The translations under genes and the position numbers were made by a program. Below the pieces are notes generated by a model, which ran no database searches, was not told the DNA's origin, and saw nothing but the letters and a program-made list of their open reading frames with translations. From Macrobrachium rosenbergii (lineage: Eukaryota; Arthropoda; Malacostraca; Decapoda; Palaemonidae), in assembly GCF_040412425.1 (NCBI RefSeq), contig NC_089743.1:81922471-81986470 (forward strand): a stretch of DNA of 64,000 bases. The letters run 5' to 3'. This document shows, one piece after another, positions 50,195 through 63,243 of the stretch (the first letter of the stretch is position 1; each line of letters begins with the position of its first letter).

Positions 50195-50196
<2 letters not shown>

Positions 50197-51462
50197 CGCG
50201 TTATTTTCTGCCCCTCATGTCTTACAAGTTCTAGTTGCCTCTGATCAGTTCTATCAGTTTTTCGCCAATCACGACTATTTGCAGTACTGTAAGCTGCCAG
50301 AACCAAAGCCGCATTTCAGAGGCGGTCTGAACTGTTCCCCGTAGCGTATCCGTATCGTAAAAATGAAAGCCGTACGGAGGATGAGTGATAAAAGGAACTT
50401 TACGGTGTGAACAGCATATCTGATTTCTGCATAAAAGTAATTTACGTACGCAAGAAGACGACCCGTACGGTGCCAATCAACATAATTAATCGTTCAGGAT
50501 CAAAAGGTTTCGCCCAGACCTAGGTCTAGGAACTAAGAACTCCGAGACGCAAAATTCATAACTCCAAAGAAACTTTTGGTCTCAGTTCTTACCACCTACA
50601 TCGACTACAGCTCCACCTAAACAATCACTCACTCCATATTGTGATTGCAAAATGCATTTTATATTTTGCTAAATACCGGTTCTTCACATTCCTCATTTAG
50701 ATAACCGATAAGGCGTTCGTACCTTGATTAAAGAACTTTTATGCTATACTTGACAAAATGCTGTGCTGAGTGGCAACCTTTCCATTCTTCATCACACAGA
50801 TGTAAAAGCAATGCTACAAAAGTTAAATTAATTCTGATTTATAGGCATGATACTAGTCACCACTTACAAATATACCGGAATTTACATCAACGGCTATTCA
50901 TGAAGGTGTTCTGAGCCACCAAGTATATGTCTATGAACATTCTGAAGTAACTCTACCAAACGCATATATCTTTGTACAAAGAACGAGAAAAGTAAAGAGA
51001 TAAAGCCTGAAAAGTGTGAGATAAAGAAGGTCACGATTCAATAAACGAACGTTCTTGCTTGCCTCCTCAATACATAATTTTCACTTATGGTAGAGCTTCT
51101 TTTTTTCTGTTTCCTACCATATAAACATGTATTTTTACAAGAAGATGATAGCTAATTTCACCTTAAAAAAAAAAAAAAAAAAAAAAAAACAGTGGAAGAA
51201 CTGGAGATTCAAATGTTTGAAAAAGGAAAGTCAAATTATGGTGGGCTAACTATGAAGTGAGCAAGAGACCCCCCCTCCCCCCCCAACCCAACCCCCTCTC
51301 TTAAAATCATGTTTCTCATATAACTCTCATTCCTTCAAAATTTACAGCATTAAATTTAAATGTTGTTTAAATTCTGTTTTCACATTTTACCTTTTGCACT
51401 CGAGGAGCTATACCTGAATTTTGTCCTAATGCTACCTTAAAGAATTTTCTTTAACTGAAGAA

Positions 51463-51466
<4 letters not shown>
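50195..51466. other. Unassigned stretch
   Basis: No gene recognised. A poly(A) tract lies at 51163-51190 and a poly(C) patch at 51269-51297. Confidence 0.45.

Positions 51467-51531
<65 letters not shown>
51467..51531 (+). repeat. (AG)n microsatellite
   Basis: A pure AG run of about 65 bp. Confidence 0.98.
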
Positions 51532-51533
<2 letters not shown>

Positions 51534-52121
51534 CGTCTGATTCTTATCATATCTCACCTCGATGATTTGTGCCACCATCTGCGATTAGTTGCAGTATAGA
51601 TACTAATTAACGTGCAATAATAGTGATGTATTTCTTATGCCCGACAGGTTCTGCTTCGCCAATGATATATAGTTTTCGGTCTCTGCCGCGCGTCGGCCTC
51701 ACAAGGTCCTCGGATCAGGAATTAATCCACGTCTCTCCGAGGGAATGAGGGGTAGGTAGCTTTCGGTGATAATAATCGCTTACCGAAATGAAATTCACGC
51801 TTTACACATGTTGCGAAGGGGAATGTTCATGTACGAGAATTGAGCACCGAGGCAGGTAATCAATGATCTTCGATGTTTTTATCCGTAAGTAAAACATATC
51901 AGGATCGTCTGTTCTGAATGTCTGCTTTTTTTTTTTTTTTAATCTTTTAAAGTTCACTTCAGTGTTTAAAGGCACCTCATACAAGGGACTTCAGGTGTTT
52001 TAATATTAGCAAAATAAATTTATTAATTATTATTGCCGTAACAAAGACGGATGATAGGAAAGCTTTATAAATATAAACACGTCACATTTTATTTTATACA
52101 GTATCATCCTTAGATTATCAT

Positions 52122-52141
52122 TATCAATAATAATAATAAAA

Positions 52142-52197
<56 letters not shown>
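52122..52197 (+). repeat. (AAT)n microsatellite
   Basis: An AAT run with one AAAAAT interruption near its start. Confidence 0.97.
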
Positions 52198-52200
<3 letters not shown>

Positions 52201-52580
52201 GTTCAACCATTTGCGATCAATCATTGTCTTTAAATGAATAAATAGGAGAAGCAATATACCATCTCAAATGACTGCTTATAATATTTCTAATTTTACTATT
52301 CATTTATAAATTCTTAACCACTTCGAAGCAAATACAGAAGCTGCGAGGAAGTTTGACACGATCCACAGTCTCCTTAAAGTTATAGAAAATAACTGTGACT
52401 CAACTTGATACGTTTGGAAGAATGGGGACGACTTGAAGCAGAAGGGAGTGATGAAAGGCAGAGGGAGAACTGCAAGAACCTGAAATTGCTGGGAATAACA
52501 AGAATAAATAAAATTTCGATCTTTAATGGATCACGGCGTTACGCAGAATTCATGTCACCAAATCCACCATCCTAAATAGG

Positions 52581-52607
52581 CGGAGAGAGAGAGAGAGAGA
52601 GAGAGAT
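52581..52607 (+). repeat. (AG)n microsatellite
   Basis: An AG run of about 27 bp. Confidence 0.97.
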
Positions 52608-52782
52608 AAAACTTCGCCATTACGTCTCAATTCACTGATATCAATGGACATGTTCACTGTGCGAATGGAACCTGTTTAACATATACGCTCAGAAGAATAA
52701 ACTGATCAGTAACGATAGGATTAAAGTTGCTTGCATGCATGGAAGCAATGACGATGGTAAGGAGAAAAGGCGTTTACCAAGT

Positions 52783-52790
<8 letters not shown>

Positions 52791-52833
<43 letters not shown>
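52791..52833 (+). repeat. (AG)n microsatellite
   Basis: An AG run of about 43 bp. Confidence 0.97.
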
Positions 52834-52837
<4 letters not shown>

Positions 52838-54013
52838 TGATTTTCTTATCAAATAATAAAAAATCAAATATTACGCAGAACATGAGGCTTATTCTACAGA
52901 TCTACTGGCAATAGCAGTGGTAGGAATAGTAGTAGAAGCAGAAACGTTCCTTTTCTCCCCTCTGCTCTTCCTAGGACCCACTTGATTTTCTTCTGCTTAA
53001 TCCTGTGTAGTGGCGCGTTACCATCCAGCTTCTAATGCGTCCTGAAAGGCCACCTCTCACGACTTGGTCTCGCCAACAATGGCGGTTGTTCTTATCTGGG
53101 CAACCTCTAGGGGCCACCAACCACCCAACTTTGTCTGGTTGCATCATTTGCCGTTCTGGACACACACACATACACACACACACACAAAACTGATGCTCCT
53201 GCAGATAAGGTTACCTCTACGACTCCTGAAGGATCTTGAAGCAGCTTTTTTTAGTCGCCATTCTCTGGCTCGGAACAAGGCATCTCCCGTCTGGATGTTG
53301 TTCTGGTGTCCGCCTGGGCCTCTCATCCTTTTCACAGGCACCTGTCTAATTCTAAAAGAGGGTTTATAACACAAACTGAAAAGGCCACGGCTCTCTAAGC
53401 CAGGTTTAAAAGCAAGACTGCTTGGCAAATGCTTCCGGACTTCGATGAAGTTGTTTGCGTCGAGGGAAGACACGTTCCCTAATCTGCTAAACATGCAACG
53501 TGCTTTGATACTTAAATTTTCTCTCTCTCTCCGTCCGATCAATTTGGCTGCATTAAAGGCAAATGGTCCAATGACGGATTAATTATTCGCTTTGGTGCCA
53601 CCAATTTATGAAGGCACCCCTTGATGCTGATCTTGCTTCCTTCACTCACGGTGACGTTCAAGTCAATAAGTTTAATAGATTCAAAGCTAAATAAGACTTC
53701 ACAAAAAGTTTCCTATACGGATCGAATGTGTTCAAAGCTAGCTAAGGGGTTTAAAAATATTATCTGACAGAGAATAAAAAAGGGAAAGCAGAAAGATAAA
53801 GTCTAAATTCTGGTCTAGATCCCAGGTCTTCCTTTCAGTTGCAAATAAGAAAACTTTCAAGTTCTCAAGCTTGTATTGGAATTGTTCTTAAAGACAATGA
53901 GACATACATCTTTTTATCTCAAAAACTGTCAGCCCACGGAGAAAAAGAAATAACAAAATTACAAATAAATATCTAAATTACTTTAATTGTAAAACCTGAA
54001 GTCACACACACTT

Positions 54014-54016
<3 letters not shown>
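52834..54016. other. Unassigned stretch with opposing frames at 53.0-53.55 kb
   Basis: GC-richer at 52.96-53.4 kb. The minus frame 53144-53542 (132 codons) contains FRIRQVPVKRMRGPGG and ends in a VCVCVC tract from an (AC)n run (about 53161-53186). The plus frame 53064-53369 overlaps it. Neither matches a family I recognise, so I call neither a gene. Confidence 0.4.

Positions 54017-54076
<60 letters not shown>
54017..54076 (+). repeat. (AG)n microsatellite
   Basis: A pure AG run of about 60 bp. Confidence 0.98.
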
Positions 54077-54079
<3 letters not shown>

Positions 54080-54196
54080 ATCTGATTTCAGAGTGTTTAC
54101 AACAGGACAACTAAGCAAGCTTAGATTATGTTATCAGTCCAAAAATTAGTCACTCCCTAAAACCCTCTTTTTGTACGATATCCTTCTATATTAAAA

Positions 54197-54224
54197 AAAA
54201 ATATATATATGTATATATATACAG

Positions 54225-54283
<59 letters not shown>

Positions 54284-54290
54284 ATATATG
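54197..54290. repeat. (AT)n microsatellite
   Basis: A TA run with an ACAGTATGTG interruption, ending in ATGTATGTATG. Confidence 0.97.
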
Positions 54291-54360
54291 ATTATTATCA
54301 CATTTGTACGTGATTCATTTATCACACATTCCACAGGTAATGTGTTTGATATATATGTTT

Positions 54361-54366
<6 letters not shown>

Positions 54367-54447
<81 letters not shown>

Positions 54448-54453
54448 GTAATA
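54367..54453. repeat. (AT)n microsatellite
   Basis: A TA run of about 87 bp, 75 bp from the previous one. Confidence 0.97.
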
Positions 54454-54641
54454 TATACCTTACTGAAATAGCTACAAGTGACACGAAATGGACGAATTGT
54501 TTTTCAACGCACTCCACCTGGTGGCTGAACCTCCGTAATCCCTCCCAAATAATCCTATCATTCTCTACCGGGTCTACCCTTCCACAGGTTCTCTACTTTG
54601 ATAAGCTGTAAGATGGGGGTCCAGGTTCTGCTGCTACAGGC

Positions 54642-54680
54642 GCTGTTGTTGTTGTTGTTGTTGTTGTTGCTGCTGCTGTT
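54642..54680 (+). repeat. (GTT)n-(GCT)n trinucleotide array
   Basis: About seven GTT triplets followed by GCTGCTGCTG. Poly-Asn or poly-Thr frames on the minus strand come from this. Confidence 0.96.
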
Positions 54681-54689
54681 GCTATCAGA

Positions 54690-55090
54690 GGAGTCCACGA
54701 TCCTCTGTTGATATAATACCACCCTTCCTTCCTTCCTTTCGAGCCTCCACATAATTCAAGATTATGCGTTTGGATGCTCATATCCCTTCCCCGCGTCCTA
54801 ACCGATCTCCCTCTAATTCTAAGTCTCTCTCCCCCACCACCCCGCCGCCCCCGACAACGTCCACATCCATAGAATGAAGAAAATATCCGCGGTCCCTAAG
54901 TGGGAGTTTAAGGCTTTCATTTTTACGGTTCCCATATCATTAAAGGGAGTTTCTTGAGGGAGAGATCCCACAGCGTCGCAAATTTCGTGGGCGAAGTGGC
55001 GGCTTTTTAGTTGGGTGTTGTTGTACAGCACAATCAGTCAGATCCTAGAGAAATGCATATGCCTGCAGAGTATATATTTCCGTCCACATG
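54690..55090. other. Unassigned stretch, GC-richer
   Basis: A C-rich patch (about 54828-54855) is followed by unique sequence with no recognised gene. Confidence 0.45.
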
Positions 55091-55092
55091 TA

Positions 55093-55095
<3 letters not shown>

Positions 55096-55154
<59 letters not shown>

Positions 55155-55171
55155 TATATATCTATATATAT

Positions 55172-55248
<77 letters not shown>

Positions 55249-55249
55249 G
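55096..55249. repeat. (AT)n microsatellite with TAGATATATATCTA core
   Basis: A TA run of about 154 bp. The middle contains TAGATATATATCTATATATA, which is itself palindromic. Confidence 0.97.
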
Positions 55250-55639
55250 GTAGATATCAGTCATTCCTGTTAATGCAAGACAATATTTAAAACGTACTAT
55301 ACTTTTCATATTTTTCTTTGCTTTTCATATTACATGCCGATTGTTTGACACAACAATGTACCGAGAATCAGGCAACTGCCTCATTAAGCAAGTACTTTCT
55401 TGTTTAAGCAGCGCTGTCACCGTGCCATTTTCATTATCATGCTGAATTACATTACTTTAATCAATTTATGTTTAATTGTTATTCTTTAGTGACATGAAGT
55501 TATAATCACTACATTTTGGCAACCATATCTCTCAATATAAAGAATAATGCATAAATATATAAATAAAATATATATGTACAGCATTTATATATATATATAT
55601 ATGTGTGTGTTTGTGTGTATGTGTGTGTGTGTGTATGTA

Positions 55640-55785
55640 ATAGTCCTGAGTTCCTGTCCTTCGCTGGTTCGAGCCCACGGGACGTGTACTTATTATCAAC
55701 TAAAATTCCCCTTCGGTAACATATATGAAAATATATTATTTCCGAGTTAGAGCAAGAATTGATATTAAAGGACGTTTCTAGTTTA
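55640..55785 (+). mobile_element. SINE fragment within the inverted-repeat loop
   Basis: CGCTGGTTCGAGCCCACGGG contains a near-perfect tRNA B box (GGTTCGAGCCC). The body continues with TATCAACTAAAATTCCCCTT, CGGTAACATATATGAAAATA and TTAAAGGACGTTTCTAG. The A-box side is missing and replaced by a GT array. The body resembles, from memory, a dispersed caridean repeat. Confidence 0.65.
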
Positions 55786-55788
55786 CTG

Positions 55789-56007
<219 letters not shown>

Positions 56008-56144
56008 GCTGTACATATATATTTCATTTATATATTTATGCATTATTCTTTATATTGAGAGATATGGTTGCAAAATGTAGTGATTTTAACTCCATGTCAC
56101 TTTAAGAATAACAATTAAACATAAATTGATTAAAGTAATGTAAT

Positions 56145-56146
<2 letters not shown>

Positions 56147-56215
<69 letters not shown>
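56147..56215 (+). repeat. (AG)n microsatellite
   Basis: A pure AG run of about 69 bp that begins within 3 bp of the end of the inverted repeat. Confidence 0.98.
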
Positions 56216-56219
<4 letters not shown>

Positions 56220-56790
56220 ACAACTACAATAAGAAAATCTGAACCCATCGCAGCTTCTAACATCCAAGATCGAGCATTCGCTTTAAGAAAGAGAGAGAGA
56301 GAGTAGTATTAGTTATACTAGCAGCGGCAGCCACAGCAACAGTAACAACGATGAGAGGACGCAAAAACGACAGACATTAAACCCGCACACGACAAACGCA
56401 GAAGAAAAAGCGTGTTAGCGTGTGCGAGTGTGTTTGAGTGTGTACATCGACAGTCATGACCGACGGCGGGAGCATGTCACTCCGATTCCGCTGATCCTCG
56501 CTAACTGATCACTTTTTGCATTCTTTGGCGGCTTAGAAATTCGATCTTAATTGGCGAATTTTCGATGGTATCTCCTTGGGAGTTCCCACGAAGACCGAGT
56601 CGGCGGGGGAGGAGGGGGAATGAGATTCTGGGAGGAGGGGGAAGGTTTCTCCTGGGGTTGGAGTGGGGGTGTGCCACTGCTTTTTAGCAGTGTGCTTCCA
56701 GGCGGACTGTATCTCATTTGCTCTCTTTATAGTATTAAATGTACTTCATTTCAAATCACATAGACTCAGCTGCTGGAAGAGTATAATGGC

Positions 56791-56827
<37 letters not shown>

Positions 56828-57407
56828 TCTCTCTCTCTCTCTCTCTCTCTCTCCAGTTCGTCCCTAGTCTTTATTAAGGATTAATCATTCACATCACTAT
56901 TGAATACTTTAGAATCTGTAGCGCTGGCGAATCTAAAAGTTCTCCTCTATTTAAAAAATCTAGCGTTTGGAATACACAGGCGCATGTTCGTAACTGTCAT
57001 CTCACTGGAACACAATTTGGTAATAAGAAAAGAACCAGAAAACATTATTCAGACAAATGCAAGCAAGGAGTAACCCAGCGGGACAGAACTGGAAGACGCC
57101 GTGATATGTAACTGCATTAGAATTCACAAACGTGGTCATTAAAAACTTATAAAACATCTTCAGATCTCTGTATGCTAATCAGAGGACAAAAGAAAAGGTG
57201 ATCACGAAAATCAGCAACATAAGTTCTTTGCAGTTTTTCCTTTCGTTCATAAAATTCTACACTATTATTCTCTTCTCCCTCCGCCGGGAGTTGGGTTCTA
57301 CGGTACCTAATTTTTAGCTGGATAGTAAAACTATAAAACTTCGACTCGCTTCTTCTAAAAAGAAAACTTTATATATATTTATACATGACACACATATGCA
57401 TATATAC

Positions 57408-57411
<4 letters not shown>
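56216..57411. other. Unassigned stretch with a G-rich patch and a (CT)n run
   Basis: GC-rich at 56.4-56.7 kb, with G runs at 56604-56641. An interrupted CT run lies at 56797-56853. No gene recognised. Confidence 0.45.

Positions 57412-57476
<65 letters not shown>
57412..57476. repeat. (AT)n microsatellite
   Basis: A TA run of about 65 bp. A GT run follows 165 bp later (57643-57663). Confidence 0.97.
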
Positions 57477-57479
<3 letters not shown>

Positions 57480-57829
57480 GTTTTCAGAAGGAATTTCGAA
57501 ATGAGGATGCTAATCTTAGGCTTTTCATGACCCTAGCTGCAATCCTTAACAAACGACTAAGTGTTTGGGTCAACAGTGGCAGAAATGGTTTTCATAGAGC
57601 GTGCCCTCTGTAAACGAACCTGGGCTTTTATGCCAGATAAGTGTGTGTGTGTGTGTGTGTGTGTTATGTTTATGTATATATATATATATGTATGTATATA
57701 TACACACTGAATATGAAGGCAAAAAATTCTCTGGTAACTGGTGAGATGCTTGAAAAGAAGCAAAGTGGGACAATGATGCCCATGGAACAGAAGTTTCGTA
57801 ATAAGCTGTAACACAAATGAAAATACTGC

Positions 57830-57832
<3 letters not shown>

Positions 57833-57896
<64 letters not shown>
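57833..57896 (+). repeat. (AG)n microsatellite
   Basis: A pure AG run of about 64 bp. Confidence 0.98.
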
Positions 57897-57898
<2 letters not shown>

Positions 57899-57934
57899 AT
57901 TTGTTTACACACACCAACATCTATACATATATAC

Positions 57935-58008
<74 letters not shown>

Positions 58009-58055
58009 GTATATATATGTGTGTATATATATATGTGTGTGAGTGTGTGTGTGTA
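57935..58055. repeat. (AT)n microsatellite with (GT)n end
   Basis: A TA run to about 58005, then mixed TATATATGTGTGTATATA and TGTGTGAGTGTGTGTG. Confidence 0.97.
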
Positions 58056-58751
58056 TTCACAATTTTAGACGAGATAAAATAAAATTCATGTCAGACCTAA
58101 TGACAAAAAAAAAAAATGGTAGAATATAATGGACGGGAAACAGAAACAATGATGCTCAGTAATAAAGATGTGATTGAAGCTCTTAAAAAAAAGATATCGT
58201 TGTATTCAATTATACGATTATCTTAGTGTGTCCTAAGTGTAGCCTCTTCATTACTATATTCTGATCAAACAGGTAAGTGTAACTCCGTTTCTATTCGAGA
58301 TAATATCAAGCAACTAAGCCAGATAAGAGAAGAGTCCTACCTCAAGACCTGACATAATCCTGTGAATTGTCAAGGTGACTGATACAGAAAGAATACAAGC
58401 GTGAATGATGTAAAATACTGTGTTAAGCGGGTACAGTCCTATACTTACTGTCAAATTATTTACGAACATAGGTATAATAATCGTTATTAATAGCACCGAC
58501 GCCAACATTAAAATAAGGAAAGAATAACAGGCACAAGGATAAGAATTGTGTTAATAAACAACATTAGAAAACTCTGATAATATTAATAATAATAAATAAG
58601 CGATAATAACGAGAAAAACACAATACCCTGACTCCAGGCCAAATGGCGTAAACCTTGGAGATCTGGATCGCATCAGAAGTTCCAAAGTGAAGACCGGGGA
58701 GCCCCAATAATAACATATCATCGTCAATTAGCTCAGAGCACGACTGGCTCA

Positions 58752-58754
<3 letters not shown>
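58056..58754. other. Unassigned stretch
   Basis: The minus-strand frame across 58620-58745 reads [19 protein letters not shown], just 3' of a (CT)n tract ending in CCAG, which could pass for a splice acceptor. No family is recognised and I do not call it as an exon. Confidence 0.35.

Positions 58755-58806
<52 letters not shown>
58755..58806 (+). repeat. (AG)n microsatellite
   Basis: A pure AG run of about 52 bp that passes directly into (AT)n. Confidence 0.98.
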
Positions 58807-58810
<4 letters not shown>

Positions 58811-58850
58811 ATATATATATATACATATGTGTGTGTGTGCATGTGTATAA

Positions 58851-58927
<77 letters not shown>
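58807..58927. repeat. (AT)n microsatellite
   Basis: A short TA run, a TGTGTGTGTGCATGTG piece, and then TA to 58927. Confidence 0.97.
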
Positions 58928-58929
<2 letters not shown>

Positions 58930-59201
58930 CTTTTCTTTTCTCCTGCAACAAGTGATTCTAATTCTTTTGGGATGAGGTTGCTATCCACTTGCATTTTCCT
59001 ATTTAGTCACAACCCAAAATTGCCGACTAACCACCAGATACATAATTCACTGCTAAAGTCAATTAAAGAAAAATAGATTTTACAGGGAATTAGTTCAAGA
59101 TTTTTCCTCACAATATGTATATACTGTAACTATATATTTATATATATACAGTATATATATAGATATATTTATAGATATACATATATACATACACGCACAT
59201 G

Positions 59202-59203
<2 letters not shown>

Positions 59204-59299
<96 letters not shown>
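59204..59299. repeat. (AT)n microsatellite
   Basis: A TA run of about 96 bp, preceded by imperfect TA-rich sequence from about 59115. Confidence 0.97.
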
Positions 59300-59300
<1 letters not shown>

Positions 59301-59533
59301 CAGTCTTTTTCAAGGTGTGTCGAGTACAGAAGAAACATTGCTTATATATAAATGAATACATTCGTTGCCCATACAGGAATACGCATGAATGACAACATAA
59401 AGAAATGAAAGTAGGTAATATTTTTATTACCCTGCCAAATCCATATATACATAAAAATACACAGTATATAAACAGCTTATTACTATATAATACATCTGAA
59501 TGAATATAATAACCATACGTTTTCGAACAAATT

Positions 59534-59534
<1 letters not shown>

Positions 59535-59603
<69 letters not shown>
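59535..59603 (+). repeat. (AG)n microsatellite
   Basis: A pure AG run of about 69 bp. Confidence 0.98.
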
Positions 59604-59605
<2 letters not shown>

Positions 59606-60078
59606 CTTCAATAACTAGGATCTGCCCGCCTCACCGGAGAGCGAGTGCACGAGGGCGTCTCTCATTAAGGCTGGTTTAAATTCAAAAAAACAAAACTGGA
59701 GTCAATTCATTTGAGAGTCTATGAATACGATAATAAGCCGCCTTACCACACTTTCAAGCCTCGATATAGGCCCACCCACTACTCGGGAAATGTGCCTCAG
59801 TCCAGTCGCTTCTTTATCTCACCAACACATACCTGGAAAAAGGAAGAGAGAAAAATTAATGAACTTCCAGGAGTCGATTTTAGAGATACGAGGCAACCGA
59901 AAGCGTCTGCCTTATTAAGTTGTATCTGGGGAGTTATCGTAATTACTTAATTATTCGGCATGATGGAAATTTCGTATGTGAATTATATCGATCTCTGGGA
60001 ACGCGAAATGACCAATATTAAAAAAATTGTTGCGTATCATTACCATCTGTATTTAGCGAAAAAAACACATTTGCTTAT
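59604..60078. other. Unassigned stretch
   Basis: Two overlapping plus frames (59711-59950 and 59721-59918) in different registers. Neither shows a domain. Confidence 0.45.
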
Positions 60079-60225
<147 letters not shown>

Positions 60226-60719
60226 AGATGGACAGATAGACATAAAATTCAGTACTTAAAATATAGCAGCCAATCATATCAATTACTTATAAAATAGATT
60301 TATAACTGGATTACGTGCTATAAGATATATTTTCACAATCTTTACAATGATAATTTGCTAGAAATGAATTCCTTGTAGATTTGAGTGGCCGACCAGTGAA
60401 ACAAAAATAGTAATAACAATAATAATACGAAACAGAATTAAAAAAAAAGGTCCTGAAGAGTTCCAGCACCAAATACCTAAACAGTGTTTGTTTTCCGCAC
60501 CTTCACAGTCGGCATATCATACCGGAGCTACATACTTAATATTCATTGAACCACTTCCAAACGCGCAGGGGAACACCGCGGTTACTTCAAAGAGAACAAG
60601 GCGACTTACATTAGGTAAAAAAATGAAGGATGTGAAATAAATATTCTTTCCCTTTAATAAGGGATGGCCCCAGAGAAAACAAAACAACTCATTACCGCGT
60701 TCATCCCGAGTTATTAATG

Positions 60720-60910
60720 AGGTCCTGTGCGAAAAACTTTCACAAAATTAACTGTCGTGTAAGAACTTTCCTAAATGGATGTTTCCTTTCAGCACCTCGT
60801 TCGACCCATCTCAACGAGTTCCTGTTTTCCTTCCGCCTAAAACTGAATCATACACTTTTTACCAGCTTATCGTCCTCGATTCATCCGCACTTCACTTCCA
60901 TAAGGGAGAA
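60720..60910 (-). mobile_element. Non-LTR (LINE) C-terminal remnant, copy 4
   Basis: The minus strand reads EDDKLVKSV in one frame and VYDSVLGGRKTGT*DGSNEV in the next. This is the C-terminal block of the LINE protein that in copy 2 reads VEDGRLVKRVY. DGSNEVLK corresponds to the following DGVNEVLK-type segment. One frameshift and one stop separate them. The plus frames 60717-61172 and 60779-61126 are partly antisense shadows of it. Confidence 0.55.
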
Positions 60911-62560
60911 TGGCCTCAACAATCCAATTATTGTTTCCTTAGATATTCGTCTCTTCAAGAGCTTTTACACAACACATTGCAGGGCCCACGTGAACCCCAC
61001 ACACCGTCATCTCACCTGGCTCGCTCATCTTATAACAAAGTCTCCGCGCGAAACACGCGGACACAGCATACGTCACGCGTCTTGTATGCATACTGCATAT
61101 CTCCATTCACAATATTGTCTTGTTAAATGTATCTTTATTACAATGTCAGCATTTCAGCCATATGTACCATAGCTTCAGCCATGCCTTGCATATCAATTTA
61201 TATGTATATATTCATCTGTCAACAAACACAAATGATTGTGTGGTGACCTCTGTTTTCGTTCGCCTAGTGTCGGACGCTACACTTCCAATCGCCAGAGCGG
61301 AAACGTAGCGTTGTCTGAATAAATTAGTTTGTAGACGCAGACTCTTACTCACGCCTTCGCTACAACATTATTTGCTTAACCTTCTCTGTAACACTCCTCT
61401 CTCATTAAACCACCATTTACTACGCTAATCTAAATCATTTTATTACCAGTAAGAGCCGAATCTTTCTATTTCTCCCCATCCACAATAGAATTCGTTCCGC
61501 GATCTTCCTATGCACCAGTCACCCTCATTACTTAACTCTTCCTACCATTCACTTGTACTTTCTCCTGTTACAAATAGTCACTTTCTTAACGTTTTACCTG
61601 TCTTTGCAACAGATTTTCACTATCACAACCTAACACTGTTTCACCAGCTAACATGAGCGGCTCCTCTTGCTTACTTTGCACCCACACCTTCTGCCCTTTA
61701 CCTAGTGTCTCATAAATCCACCCAAGAAAATAACCATTCACTAAACCTAACACCCGTCTTTCTCACGACTATGTATTCTAAAACACCAACCTTCACGTTT
61801 AACATAAAAACTTTTAATCATTAATACAATTACTATCTACACTACACACCTTAAACACCCTCTGAAGCTATTACATTCTTTCTCTAGGGCGTTTTGCCCT
61901 CACTTTCACCTCTCTTACACAACTGTTTCATAATATATTAGGAATTCATTCATGTTCTTCACTGAGTAAACACAGAGTGATCTCCTCTGAATCTCTCACT
62001 CATGTGTCTTGCTTTCTGGGAGGCGTAAAACAAAGGCATGGACCTATATTAGTCTCCTCTCTCAACATTTGCTGAGAACTGAAAGGCTACATTCACTTGG
62101 TGTCATCACCTTCAAAGGAGAATATGCTTATTCTTAAAAGTATATAAGTGGAATACAAACAATCTTTAAGTACTAAATCACACATGGGCACTGTCACTAC
62201 ATCAACTGCTTCATATATTTAGAAAGAAAGTTCATAAAGAGTTCGTCTATAATTACTATATTTGTTCCGGAACTAAATTCTTTCCTGCACAGAATCTCGT
62301 GTCTTACACTAATGCCAAGCCTGTCCTACAGACACATACTGTTAACACGTCATTATTTACGAAAAGGAAAGTAACACTGAAATCAAAGAGGTAGCACAAA
62401 TGGCTAACAAACTGGCTAGTAAACAAGTTTATCTGAATATTTAGTAGGCCTATAAAACAAAAGGGAGCAAGAAATGAGAAACTTCCGCATCAACCTGTAC
62501 CGAATTACGCTACGATGAGACAGTGAATATCTTCAGTGTGTGCCACAGAAAAAAAAACGA
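60911..62560. other. Unassigned, C/T-rich on the plus strand
   Basis: The composition of 60.9-61.9 kb resembles LINE antisense DNA, but I can read no further reverse-transcriptase motif in it. A stretch around 61255-61370 (GTCGGACGCTACACTTCC to TTCGCTACAACA, with AATAAA near 61318) has an LTR-end look but no partner copy. Confidence 0.4.
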
Positions 62561-62579
62561 AAAAAATAAAGCTTGGTAG

Positions 62580-63199
62580 TACATTTGTAGTGTACAGTCC
62601 CTATGTGGCCGCAGTCAATCTCCATTACAGAGCCTGTGCTGTTTTAGGCAGCTCCCCGTCCTGGGAGTTGTGTCGTCCAGTGTTCCCCGAAGGGAGGCAC
62701 CGAGGGAGGGTATGTAAGGGTCCAGGGTGAGTTAGGGGGAGGGAGGAGGGACGCTTGAAAGGAAGGAAAGAAATGGGCGTCATAAGAGACAGGGAGGGCG
62801 AGAACGAGGGATCAAGGGGCGCTCATCCAAAACCATGAAACGATTAAGCAGCATAATTTCCCGACTGCTGCTTTTGCTCTTAATCGGTGACCACAACACG
62901 CCCTGCAAATTTCCCTTTGCGATTTCTGTTGCTGTGCGTGCGTGTTAACTACTGTATACGTGTGTGAGTCTCTTTTCTTGTAATGATAAAATCATTTCCT
63001 CAGTAAAATTTTCTGAATGTGTACCAAAAACAGCCAATATTGCTTTGTTCGCTATTGAGATGGCGAAAAAGTTCGGACTTAATCAGATTACATCATCATT
63101 CTTGCTCTCCTATGATACTCATCCAATGAAACAATTTGTCTACACGTATATCACAAAAACAAGCCTATTTGCCTAATGTCAATTATATATACACATACA

Positions 63200-63206
<7 letters not shown>
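62580..63206. other. GC-richer unassigned segment
   Basis: Richer in GC than most of the window at 62.6-62.9 kb (GGGAGGGAGGAGGGACG). The frames at 62536-62730 and 62964-63176 match nothing I recognise. Confidence 0.4.
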
Positions 63207-63240
<34 letters not shown>

Positions 63241-63243
63241 TAT
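63207..63243. repeat. (AT)n microsatellite
   Basis: A short TA run preceded by ACACTGTGT, a small palindrome. Confidence 0.96.

Noticed and set aside
52971..53183. Cysteine-containing minus frame as a transposase zinc ribbon
   Set aside because: Only isolated Cys residues are present (GCPDKNNRHCWRD), not a spaced metal-binding pattern, and a stop-free frame does not continue.
53144..53542. 132-codon minus-strand frame
   Set aside because: It ends in a translated (AC)n run, overlaps an opposing frame, and has no recognised domain or splice signals.
58620..58745. Minus-strand [19 protein letters not shown] as an exon
   Set aside because: The polypyrimidine tract is a (CT)n microsatellite, so the acceptor-like CCAG is weak evidence. 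There is no clear donor and no similarity I know.
60717..61172. 151-codon plus-strand frame
   Set aside because: Its first third is antisense to a LINE C-terminal remnant, and an overlapping frame is open in another register. No domain is visible.
61255..61370. LTR end with AATAAA
   Set aside because: There is no second copy, no primer site and no clear TG/CA borders.
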